Part shown: piece after piece, positions 1 to 9,400 of the stretch
How positions within the stretch are numbered: the first letter of the stretch is position 1
Layout of the letters: each line of letters begins with the position of its first letter
Assembly (NCBI GenBank): GCA_030247855.1
Contig: JAPDRN010000200.1
Span: forward strand, 1-44,957
Reading direction: 5' to 3'
Source of the DNA: Knufia peltigerae
Lineage: Eukaryota > Ascomycota > Eurotiomycetes > Chaetothyriales > Trichomeriaceae
DNA: 44,957 nucleotides
The notes under the pieces: generated by a model
Databases searched by the model: none
What the model was told of the DNA's origin: nothing
The model's input: only the letters and a program-made list of their open reading frames with translations
Program-made: the position numbers and the translations under genes

Positions 1-924
1 GTGTGTGTGTGTTTTCTTGGTCACTCTATCTTAAATCAGATGACTGATAAAAGCAGAAAGACCGGTAGTACAGGTTTAGGTGTGTATGGCTAGTACGTGT
101 GGCTATGGCCTATATATATACCCAAGAGAGGAGGTATACGACAAACATCACTATATATGGCGGAGATAAAATACTTTATTTCCATCTCCTACGTGTGCCA
201 CATTAGGCAAGTGTTTCGCGATCCCACATCTACACAACCGGCGAGAGGGGAGCTATGCAGTGTGAAGGCTGGTGAGCATACAGCAGTAAGATTCTAGTAT
301 CGGAAAAAGACTGAGAAACTACGGGAACCACGTTTGCTGGGTCCAGTAAGTGACTTTGATGGCAATACTCCGTACGGAATGGGAAGTCGGGGCATGCATT
401 GTGCTTCGGAACTCCACACTCATTCTGGGCCCCTGGTCACACTTCTTCGCCCTTTCGCCATCCATGTATGTGTGTGCTGTGTTACTCCGTTCCTGAGAGG
501 CCAAAGTCATCTTCTTGCTGATGATGAGTATGTTGTTATGCGTTGGAATGTGGAGAGAGGTGTGCCACCATGTATATAGCTCGTACTCTGACCAATAGCT
601 CTCGTATGACTAGTTCAGGCTGAAAGAAGGGGAACAGGGATTGAAGTCTCGAGGTGAGTGTTGATAGTGTTCGTTGAAGTTGCACCAACAGGAGCGAACG
701 ATGGCAAGCCGAGCCTCGCCTGCCCCTCCGGAATTGGGCCAACAGGTGTCTAGCCTTTCTTCCCGGCAAGGCTGAGATCTACGTGATCAAGTGTCGTTCA
801 AGTCATCGGCATCGGCTTGAAGTCTTGACTGAGAGCGTTCGAAGGGAGATGCTTGGTAGATACGAGTAGTAGTAGTAGTAGCGGAGAGAGACTCATGGCT
901 GGAAATTAGGTCATTGTTTCTGAC
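1..924. other. Left edge, no supported gene
   Basis: The window opens with six GT units (1-12). A short AGT trinucleotide run lies at 865-881. Open frames here are short and show no recognisable domain. Minus-strand frames around 540-770 could belong to a lost 3' part of the zinc-cluster gene next door, but I could not join them with confidence. No tRNA boxes were seen. Confidence 0.5.
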
Positions 925-1515
925 TCATACATTCGTGCTCTCGCTCTCTGTAACGGTGCAGACCTTCGTTTGGACCGTACAGGTCTTTTGACTTGGGGTG
1001 GGATGATGATGATGGTGGTGGTGTCGGAGTCTAAAATCCATCATTTGCCGCTTGATACGTCCTTTGACCTCTTCCAGTGGGAGATTGCTGCGGATCAAAG
1101 ACATGATCGAGGCCAAGTCGTCGTCATTGTTCCTGCCCTGGATGATATGCAGAATGTGGCACAAGAGCTGGCTGTCGGTCTCGAGATCTTCCAACTTGCG
1201 CTTTCGCGCTCCCTGCCGGCGACCATCACCGTCTGCCGCAAAGGTACAGTCAATCTTACGACCTTGACAGGATACACAAGGATGACCGCCGCTGCGCTGC
1301 GTCAGAAATCAGCCAGACCGTAGTAACAATAACATCAAGCGCCGAGAACCAGTGCCCAAACTTACCTTTCGCCTGCCTCTTTGACAAGCCCGACAAGCCC
1401 GACAAGCCACCGAGACGTTCTTCTGCCGCGGGAGAGGTTCCTTTCCACTTATGTGCCGTTGTACACCACGCTCGCCCGGCAAGGGGGCCGGCAGAATAGG
1501 TGCAAAGCTCAGCAT
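925..1515 (-). CDS. Small Zn(II)2Cys6-type protein, probably degenerate
   Basis: The model has two exons, 1515-1366 and 1296-925, joined across a 69-bp intron (donor GTAAGT, acceptor GACGCAG, phase 0), giving about 173 aa. The spliced product reads like a fungal binuclear zinc-cluster DNA-binding domain: CRACRACQRGRRK from exon 1, then RSGGHPCVSCQGRKIDC from exon 2, followed by an RKRK basic patch and a helical stretch (LEDLETDSQLLCHILHIIQ) typical just after such fingers. If the second and third Cys of exon 1 are the first ligands, the expected third ligand after RRK is Arg (codon CGC) instead of Cys. A 9-bp unit is triplicated over the first Cys motif. A seven-His run and a short tail follow before the stop. 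No middle-homology regulatory domain is present. It could be a decayed regulator, a gene missing 3' exons, or a real small protein. Confidence 0.5.
1297..1365 (-). other. Intron in the zinc-cluster gene
   Basis: This 69-bp GT...AG intron has donor GTAAGT at 1365 and acceptor GCAG ending at 1297, with branch-like CTGAT and CTGAC upstream of the acceptor. It falls between the two halves of the zinc-cluster motif. The phase-0 join restores the second Cys half-motif in frame. Confidence 0.55.
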
Positions 1516-2244
1516 GGGCCGATCACAGATAGTCGAGCGTATATTGCATGCTTTTCTGCTGACACAAGTCTAGATCGTTGGCAAGCTATCACTCTCCCAA
1601 GGGGGAGCCTTTCGGGGAGATCAACAAAAAGTTGGACGTAATCATCTAGGTAGGACAGGATCCGGGGCCATATTTCCGTAAAGAACGAAGGGAGAGGGAG
1701 GCTCGTTTCAATCCGTCCAATCCCGACCAGGATTGACGGACATTTAATCACCAAGGACTGGAGTCGCACAGGCTTTCTCTCTTCAAGCCATGCGGATTCC
1801 AAGGGGGATTTGCTGAGTCCAATAAAGTGGGCGACGGTGATATGTCCCGTAGTCGGAAATGCAATTCCTTTTCCGGTGGGACGAGCTTGAGCTCCTCTAA
1901 CAAGAAGTAACGGAGTAATGACGCCTTGAATGGCATACATGGGCATTCCATCTCGTAGAGCTGACAGTTCCATGTCAAATCCGATGAGATCGTTTGCACG
2001 GTTCAAGGAGAGACTGCAAGGTGCTCACCACTTCATGCTCAAGGACGCCTTCATACATATTCCTACATGACTCTATTTGGTGGAGTACATGGCCTAGCAT
2101 TTCCCGCCACGGTGCTCTGGCTATCATCTCCGAGGTGCTATCTTAACTTTTGGGGTCGTCTCAAAAAGAAGATTGCACCATCAAGGTCGGGTATCTCTTA
2201 GAAAAAACAAAAGCAAAAACCATTTCCAGCATATCCACCTCCAC
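1516..2244. other. Gap between zinc-cluster gene and GRS1 3' end
   Basis: A minus-strand frame starting at an ATG at 1973 runs about 154 codons to 1509 and overlaps the zinc-cluster start by a few bases. It has no family signature that I recognise, so I leave it unannotated. The rest should include the GRS1 3' UTR. Confidence 0.4.
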
Positions 2245-4368
2245 CTACTTCTCTGTCGCTTCGGTCTCTTGTCCCTCGAACATTGGAAGTCTTTTGGCAA
2301 CTTGCTCCCATGTCTCAGACCCATCCACCAGTGACTGGACTGCCGCGAGAATCTCGTCTTCGCTAGCACGAACTTGTTTGGTAGAATCGCGCTCACGAAG
2401 TGTCAGGCTGTTATCTTTGACCGTCTGGAAGTCGATGGTAATGCCGAATGGCGTTCCAAGTTCGTCATTACGAGCATATCGTTTTCCAATGCTTGCCGAA
2501 GAGTCGTCAACTTTGTTGGAAACCCCAATCTGGCGCAGCTTAGAGGTGAGCTTCTTGATGAATGGTTTGAAGTCCGGATGGTTGGACAGTGGCACCAGCA
2601 AGACTTTTGTCGGGGCGACTGTAGGAGGGAATGAGAGCACTCCTCGTGCATCATCGCCTTCCCGAGTCCAGAAGACATGCTCCATGACGCTGTAGAGAAT
2701 TCGTCCGATACCAAACGAAGGCTCAATGACATTCGGAGTATATTCACGAACGTGCTCTGTGCGCTTTCTTTTCTCGATCTTGACGAGATCCTTGTCAAGT
2801 TCTGTGGTGCCGCTTCCCACTCCAGGCGTCGAGACCTCGATCTTTCCAGTCTTTTCCAGGTCAATCGACAGCTTCTCACGCAATTCTTGTGACAGACCAT
2901 CTACTGCAGCTTCAACTGCCTTTGCATCCTTGCGGAACTTCGGCCCAAGCTTCTTGCGGTCGATGTCTACTTGATATTCTTCGATCACCAATGGTTCAGC
3001 TCTGGTCTCGCGGACGAGGAGCGGTGCGCCTGTCTTCTTCATGTGAACGGTCAGGTCGTAGGCGCTTCGGTCAGCACAGCCGACACATTCAATCCATCCA
3101 TAGGTGGTGAAAAGTTCCGCATCCCAGCAGTCTGCCGCATAATGTGCCATTTCGTTGGCCATGTGCTGTCTGAATCTGAGTTTGCTGTGGTCAACTCCAA
3201 GTTTCAGCAGAAACTCTTGAATTTTGACGAGGAAGTATCCAAGGGTTTCGTTGTCAACCAGTCCGGTAGAAACAGCTTCACCGATGGTCAGGACATCAGG
3301 CTTGGTGCTTCCAGACAGCTGAGTCTTTCTGTTGAGTAGGGTCAATTCGACATGTTTGACGTCCTCAAAGCGAGGGTGCTTCTTCCCCCCCTCCGGATCG
3401 ACAAAGTGTTCGATTTCAGCCATCAAAAATTCGCGGACACGTAGCAGGCCAGATCTGGGAGAGATTTCATTCCTGAAGGACTTGCCGATCGATGCCGAGG
3501 CAAACGGCATGGACTGTTGGTTGAATTCGAGGAGCTTTTGGAAATTCAAAAATTGTCCTTGGGCAGTTTCTGGTCGTAGATAGCCATTCGGCACATCCGC
3601 GCTGGGTCCAATCTGGGTCTGGAACATCAAATTGAAGGCCTTGGGGGGATCAAGTTCAGCCCCAGTGGTTGGGCCCTTGATGTTGAACTTCTTGATAAGC
3701 TCTCCAAGTTCGTCACCACCGTAGTTGTCAATTTTGGCGAGCGTTTCCTCATATTCCTGAACCACCGCATCGTCCAGCTTCTCGATCTTGGCATCCTTGA
3801 CCTTCTTCTTTTTCTTTGCGTCTTTTGCTTCGTCGACCTCGACTTTTTGCCCACGGGCATCCTTGTCCGCCTTCAATCTAGCCTCGAGGACTTGCTCGAC
3901 GAGGTGGTCCGCACGAAAGATCTCTCCGCTCTTTGGGTCTTTGCACATCCAGTCGGCAAATTTGTCAACGTGCCCGCTGGTCTTGAGAATGGCCTCGGGA
4001 GTCAACATTGTGCAGTCCACCTCGAGCATGTCTTCTTCGAGGACAAAGTGTTTTCTCCACAAGTCGACCACGTTGGCTTGGAGGGCGCAACCGGGCGGCC
4101 CATAGTCAAAAAGCCCACGCTCTCCACCATAGATCTCGAAGGAAGGAGTGTAGAACAATCGGCGTCTCAAGACCGACTCAATAACGGCGCGGTCCATGGC
4201 CTGCCCAGTTTTGGTGGTGCTGGTGGCCATTTTGGGGTCGAAGCGCTTTACACTGCGTTCAGGCTCGAATTTGAATACCGACGGCGAGCAGCAAAAGGAT
4301 TTTCGAGGGACAGAAAAATTCGGAGAACGGAAGGGTGCTGCTCGAGAAAAGGCGTTCCAAGCACGCAT
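2245..4368 (-). CDS. GRS1: Glycyl-tRNA synthetase, dual cytosolic/mitochondrial
   Basis: Class II aminoacyl-tRNA synthetase that charges tRNA-Gly. The frame is intronless. The upstream ATG at 4368 gives 707 aa with an N-terminal extension rich in Arg, Ser and Phe and nearly free of acidic residues (MRAWNAFSRAAPF...), as expected for a mitochondrial presequence. A second ATG at 4230 (MATSTTKTGQ) gives the 661-aa cytosolic form. Visible motifs are the N-terminal RRRLFYTPSFEIYGG, motif 2 with FRNEISPRSGLLRVREF, the glycine-pocket region GWIECVGCADRSAYDL, motif 3 PSFGIGRILYSVMEHVF, and a C-terminal anticodon-binding domain starting near VAPTKVLLVPL. A Lys-rich insertion follows the motif 1 region. 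The first ATG has T at -3 and the second has AAA before ATG and G after, so leaky scanning would make both forms. Yeast GRS1 also makes both enzymes from one gene. It is divergent from RPF1. Confidence 0.95.
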   Translation of the reverse strand: MRAWNAFSRAAPFRSPNFSVPRKSFCCSPSVFKFEPERSVKRFDPKMATSTTKTGQAMDRAVIESVLRRRLFYTPSFEIYGGERGLFDYGPPGCALQANVVDLWRKHFVLEEDMLEVDCTMLTPEAILKTSGHVDKFADWMCKDPKSGEIFRADHLVEQVLEARLKADKDARGQKVEVDEAKDAKKKKKVKDAKIEKLDDAVVQEYEETLAKIDNYGGDELGELIKKFNIKGPTTGAELDPPKAFNLMFQTQIGPSADVPNGYLRPETAQGQFLNFQKLLEFNQQSMPFASASIGKSFRNEISPRSGLLRVREFLMAEIEHFVDPEGGKKHPRFEDVKHVELTLLNRKTQLSGSTKPDVLTIGEAVSTGLVDNETLGYFLVKIQEFLLKLGVDHSKLRFRQHMANEMAHYAADCWDAELFTTYGWIECVGCADRSAYDLTVHMKKTGAPLLVRETRAEPLVIEEYQVDIDRKKLGPKFRKDAKAVEAAVDGLSQELREKLSIDLEKTGKIEVSTPGVGSGTTELDKDLVKIEKRKRTEHVREYTPNVIEPSFGIGRILYSVMEHVFWTREGDDARGVLSFPPTVAPTKVLLVPLSNHPDFKPFIKKLTSKLRQIGVSNKVDDSSASIGKRYARNDELGTPFGITIDFQTVKDNSLTLRERDSTKQVRASEDEILAAVQSLVDGSETWEQVAKRLPMFEGQETEATEK

Positions 4369-4690
4369 GTAAAGTGAGAAAGAAGTGGCTGCTAAAGGTG
4401 TAGTCAGAGATTGAGTCACAAAAGCACGAAAGATGACTCGATCGATGGAATAATTTCCAAACAGGAGTGTGGCTACCAATTTAGAGCTACTTCAGCCTTG
4501 CCAACCAACTCCTGGCTCAGCCTGGCGACCAGCGGGGATTCTCCAACTTTTTCTCTCCTGCGCCAAAAAAAAAGTTGACTCCTTTGACGATCGCAAACCG
4601 GCTGTCATTGTTGTCTTTGCTCCTTTTTCTGTACACTTTGAGTTGGAATGCGTGAAACCCCCTTCTAGGTATCGTAGAAAAAACCTATCA
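4369..4690. promoter_or_regulatory. Shared divergent promoter of GRS1 and RPF1
   Basis: This 322-bp region separates the two ATGs and must hold both promoters and 5' UTRs. It contains an A9 run near 4565 and pyrimidine-rich stretches on the RPF1 side. I see no clear TATA box. Both genes serve translation, so co-expression from a common open region is plausible (inference). Confidence 0.55.
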
Positions 4691-6037
4691 ATGGGCAAAA
4701 AGGGCACGAGACTCTCCGACAAGGCTGCTCTACCTTTCAAAACCGCCAACAAGCAGCGGCGGCAAGACCTGCACGTAAAGCAGAAACGAGCACGGGATGC
4801 CTTGAAACGATCAGAGAGATTTGGGCGGAAGAAGGAAGAGGCCAAGAACCCACAACTGAGAGAAGAGCGTCTGCGACGCAATGTGCCCGCCACAATCGAC
4901 AAGAAGCGGGTGTACGACGAGGTTCAAGAGGAGCCGGAGAACGGCGGTCTTGGACTGGCCTACGACGTGGAACGTTTGAAACGAAGAAAACTTGCCGAAG
5001 AGCAAGAGCTCCCTGTTGATCAAGACCACCACCAGTCTGGATCCGGACCGGATGGAGATGAAGATGATGACGAGGACGATGCGGATTCCATGCTCGAAGA
5101 CAGCGATGACGACGACGACGACGACGCCGAGGAAGAAGACCTCGAACCTTCCGAGATAGACGACACCTCCCACGACCCTCTCCCCTCCAAGTCTCAACTT
5201 ATGAATACTGCATCTTCTTCGAGAGCCCCCCGCGCCCTCTCGCCGACGCGAAGCACCACGTCCACGAACCTCTCCCTCGCCCCGGCCGCCCTGGCGGCCA
5301 AATTTCCCTCCCTCTTCCCTTCGCCAGACGCAACAGGCCCTCCACCCACCCCGAAGATCCTGATCACGACGTCGATCAACTCGACGCTGCACAAAGAAGC
5401 CGCCATCCTGACGGCCTTGTTCCCCAACTCCAAGTACATCCGGCGCTCCTCCCACCGCTACGGGTACAAATTCTCCGTGCGCGAGATCGCCTCGTTCGCC
5501 CACAACGAATCCTACACGGCCGTCATGGTGCTCGAGGAGGACCAGAAGAGGCCCTCTGGGTTGACGGTCGTCCACCTCCCCGAGGGGCCCACCTTCCACT
5601 TTTCGATATCCAATTGGTACACCTCCAAGAGCATCCCGGGCCACGGCCGCGCGACCGACCACATCCCCGAACTGATCCTGAACAACTTCACCACCCCTCT
5701 GGGTTTGCTGACGGCACACCTGTTTCGGTCCCTCTTCCCGGCGACGCCCGATCTGAAGGGCCGTCAAGTCTTGACCCTGCACAACCAGCGTGATTACATT
5801 TTCCTCCGGCGGCATCGCTACATCTTCCGCGACAAGCGGGAGTCCGAAAAGTCTGTGGTCGGACCCGACGGTCGAGAGGTCAAGGGCGTCGAGGGCATCC
5901 GCGCCGGCCTCCAGGAGCTCGGCCCCAGGATGACGCTGAAGCTCAGGCGCGTGGACAAGGGCATCCAGAGGCGGAGCGGGCAGGATTGGGAGTGGAAGGC
6001 ACGGATGGAGAAGAGCAGGACCAAGTTCCAGCTTTGA
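4691..6037 (+). CDS. RPF1: Ribosome production factor 1, Brix domain
   Basis: Nucleolar assembly factor for the 60S subunit; in yeast Rpf1 is needed for 27S pre-rRNA processing. The 448-aa product begins at MGKKGTRLSDK; the open frame extends upstream to 4469 but has no ATG there. The N-terminus is strongly basic and carries the family stretch around NPQLREERLRRNVPATI. An Asp/Glu-rich linker occupies about residues 120-155, then a Ser/Pro-rich linker. The Brix domain spans about 220-420, from PKILITTSIN through RHRYIFRDKR to LGPRMTLKLRRVDKGIQ. The C-terminus ends SRTKFQL, close to the family end. Codons from roughly 5,200 on are dominated by C and G in third position, more than in the 5' part. 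It faces the sterol-transfer gene tail to tail. Confidence 0.93.
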   Translation: MGKKGTRLSDKAALPFKTANKQRRQDLHVKQKRARDALKRSERFGRKKEEAKNPQLREERLRRNVPATIDKKRVYDEVQEEPENGGLGLAYDVERLKRRKLAEEQELPVDQDHHQSGSGPDGDEDDDEDDADSMLEDSDDDDDDDAEEEDLEPSEIDDTSHDPLPSKSQLMNTASSSRAPRALSPTRSTTSTNLSLAPAALAAKFPSLFPSPDATGPPPTPKILITTSINSTLHKEAAILTALFPNSKYIRRSSHRYGYKFSVREIASFAHNESYTAVMVLEEDQKRPSGLTVVHLPEGPTFHFSISNWYTSKSIPGHGRATDHIPELILNNFTTPLGLLTAHLFRSLFPATPDLKGRQVLTLHNQRDYIFLRRHRYIFRDKRESEKSVVGPDGREVKGVEGIRAGLQELGPRMTLKLRRVDKGIQRRSGQDWEWKARMEKSRTKFQL

Positions 6038-6491
6038 GAGAGATGGGTTGACCCTACTACAGTCAGAAAGGCTCTGGTCAATATGATTATGAGATTTATC
6101 AAAGCGGACAGGGTTAAGGAGACTTGAGAAGTATTTATCCTTTCAACGAACAATTAATTGAACAACCCGAAAAAAAGACTCTTTCAGGCGCCGTTCGTGG
6201 GCGCCGTTGCAAATACAATGGGTTGTGCCTGTAGTTCCAAGAAAACAAACAGGTAGGCTGCTCACAGAGCCCAAACGTACCCAAAGCTCCCCTCCCCCAT
6301 CGCTGTTCAAAAATGCTCGGGACATCATGCTTCAGTAAAAAAACAAAAGAACAAATAAAAATAAAACAGCTCAGTCCAGTCCAGTCCAGGCTCGGGGTTT
6401 GCTTCATCACCCTCGACCGTTTAAGGGAGGGACAGACCTAATCGGTGCTGGTATCAACCGTTTCTTTCTCTCGACAACCCGCCGATCGCGT
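6038..6491. other. Convergent 3' intergenic region
   Basis: This gap lies between the ends of RPF1 (+) and the sterol-transfer gene (-). It holds A-rich runs near 6340-6365 and a short CAGTC-type tandem (tcagtccagtccagtccagg) at about 6371-6390. No coding potential was recognised. Confidence 0.5.
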
Positions 6492-9400
6492 TCAAACGCC
6501 CTGCCGTTGCTTTTCGGCAGTTCTAGACATTTTTTTCTTCTCCACGACATCTTCAAGAACTTCTAACCTCTCCCTGGTAATCCTGATGGCATCCTCCATC
6601 TCCCTCTGACTGATCTTTTCCTCCTTGATCTTGGCTTCCACATCGTTGGCCACAGCGCGGTTTTTCGACCTTTTCTTCATCTTCTCCTTCACGGCAGCTT
6701 CTCTCGCGTCGCCGCCTACACCACCAGGGCTCTGTCTGTGCCGGGTCGCCTGTTCTCGGAGGAGCGCAGTATCGACACTGGCCCTCGCTTCGAGCCAGTC
6801 CCAAAATTCGTTTTCCTCTTTCGCCCACAGGGCCTCGTACCCGGCCATTCTCGAGCTTTGCGTCATACCTGCATAAGGGTACGAATTCACTTGCATTCCT
6901 CCTCTGCTGGGTCCGCGTATCCACAATAAGAGGACCATGACAGCAAGCACGCCAACCAGAACCTCCATCTTCAGGACTGGGCCTAGCACACTCAACACAG
7001 GCTGCAACGGCGCCCTGAGCGGCTCAAACAGACCCCAGTTGGCTTCGACTTTCTTCTTTTCTTCTTCCTCGACGACCTCGTCTTTGGACTTTTTGCCTTC
7101 TCTCCTCTTCTTACCCTTCTTGGAGACTTTGCTCGCATTTGTCGTGCCTCGTGGCCGTCCACTTACTGCGTTCCTCAGGACCTTAACCAGAGCGTCGCCG
7201 TATTGTTGCTGGCCGTCATTGGCACCTTTTTCGATTGGTGTTTTCAGCCACGATTTTGCGGTCCATTCGATCGTGCAATTCATCTGGAGCCTGGTCGCAT
7301 TTCCCGGCGCCCAGGTGAGACAATAGCGCGTTTTCACGCTGAAAGCATTGCCAGATGGCACGTCGGGTGTTTGAGTTGTGCAGGTGATTGTAACTGCTTT
7401 CTCGAGGTCGAAAAAATCTAGGTTCTCGGTCGTGTTGCATTTGGTCTGCTTCGGGCCTATACTCCCGCCTAGAGGTTTGATGTATGTATACTGCCTGCTT
7501 TTGATGTCACAATTCAGGCCCTTTCTGTCGTCTTCGAGAACAAGATCCATGCATTTACACTCATCGACCAGGAATTTCCGCACGAACAAACCAGATTCCG
7601 GACCGTACAGTAGAGAGTATATCTTACCCAATGGCGCCGGAATGATCTCGTCTTTCAGGACCTTATCGTAATGTGTGGCACTGTCTGTACAATCTGTCGG
7701 CGCATGTGTGGCTGGGCCAGGGAAGTCCTTGCCTGCTTCTGACAGGCCGGCCTGGGTGGCGAGAGGCTGTGGAACATCGCTAGCTGTTCCCGCAAGTATA
7801 CTAGCACTCTGAGCAACAGCGCCTGCGTTCATGCCTGATGGTTTCCTCGACACGGTCTTACCGTCTGCGGCCTCGCTCGCAGCCTGGCTGGGATTGCTCT
7901 CCACAACACTGGGTGCACTGTCATCCGTGGCGTCGGAGCCTGAGTCATTACTGCTACTATCGTCGCTGGCCTGCGCATCCACATCATTCACTGGTGGAGA
8001 GACTGCTTCACGACTTGCTTCTTCTGCCGCTAGCTGCCTGCCGTTCATGCTCTTCTGGAAGCTCGCCGGATGACTGACTCGCCAGATGCCAATAAGTAAG
8101 TCATATGTTTGTTCTCGATATAGTAAACTCCGAAATGTGTGTCGGGCGTGCAGTGTCTGGATGGCGATGGCATTGGGGAATACCATCGCTGTACTCTCGC
8201 GTTCTATGCTGACCACCTCTTCGAAAGATATTACGAGCGTAGTGACCCAGCCTAAAATGTTGCTTGAGAAACAGATATGACCCTCCGAAATGTATATCCT
8301 GCCTGCCACTAGGATTTCTTTCTGCAGCGCACAACTGTAGTCTTCAATGAGATAATCATCTTCTGGGACGCTCCTGAATTGTTGATGGAAGTTACGGTTG
8401 CGCTGCTTCGGGGCGATAGTGAAACCTGTGAGACGAGGTGTTTTTGCAGGATTGGCCAATGCCGCAGTGCTCGCCCCTATCATAGCACCGATTGCGGACT
8501 GACCAGTCGCTGTTGATGAGCCGCGAGAACGTCGTTTCGCAAGTTTACTGCGAACGCTGTTTGTCCTTTTCATCGAATTGCCTGGTTCCCCTTCGAAGAT
8601 ACTGCCGTTGGGAGGGGTCCTTTCACCGCCAATTTGGTTTGAAAAGGTCTGATGATGGCGTAAACCATCAATAGGGTCAGCTATCTCGGCCATTGGTGTC
8701 GTCGAGTCTGAAGGCTTCTCATATGCAGCCGATACGGCACGTTTGGCCAGAAGGTCTTCTTCTTTAGCGACGACCTCGTCTCGTTCCAGGGCAGAGTCCT
8801 TCCTCAATTCTGCGAGATCTTGTCGACTGGACCCTACTCGCTCACTGACACCTAGACCTAAATGTTCGAAGTTCAAATCTCCAGATCCCATTGTCTCCAC
8901 TGCTAATTGCTTTCGCGGTGATTCGGGCACAGCGGTCTCATCTTCTTCCTGGATAGGTTCTTCGATGGGCTTCTGCTTAATCGACGACCCAGATGCATCC
9001 GTTCCCGATCTGGCGCGCGTTTGGCCAGCAAGGTTGCTAATCGTACTTGCAGCATTCTGTGCTGCAGACATCCAGGATGAGAACAGACTGCCGCTGGGTG
9101 TGCGCATCCCGTTCGAGGCTTTGTTTTCGTCGGTGGGCGTCAGTGGAGCGGTCATTGAGCTGGACAGCTTGCTCGGCTGGTGAGTAATCGAGGATGTTGA
9201 TCTTATCCTTCTGTGTGAGATCATGTTTCCCGAATGGCTTACCACAATTCGCGAGGCTTCTTGCTTGTCTGCTTCACCAGTAGTGGACGCCGGAGACGCC
9301 GTGATCCCTCCGAATTCCGTTTGCAGTTGTGTAGGAGTCGGAGGTGTGACGGTGGTCACTGGTGTACTTATGAGCCCAGTGGGAGGTGTTAGAGGCCTGA

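Noticed and set aside
1509..1973. Minus-strand frame of about 154 codons
   Set aside because: No recognisable motif, no splice partner, and it overlaps the zinc-cluster gene start. It could be chance.
4369..4479. 37-codon further extension of glycyl-tRNA synthetase
   Set aside because: It begins at TTG. Non-AUG initiation is known for yeast GRS1, but here the ATG at 4368 already gives a good mitochondrial leader.
4469..4690. 74-codon upstream extension of RPF1
   Set aside because: It starts at GTG, has no ATG, and does not resemble Rpf1 N-termini.
4811..5815. 334-codon frame antisense to RPF1
   Set aside because: It mirrors the G/C-ending codons of RPF1. The product is Gly/Val/Arg-biased with no domain.
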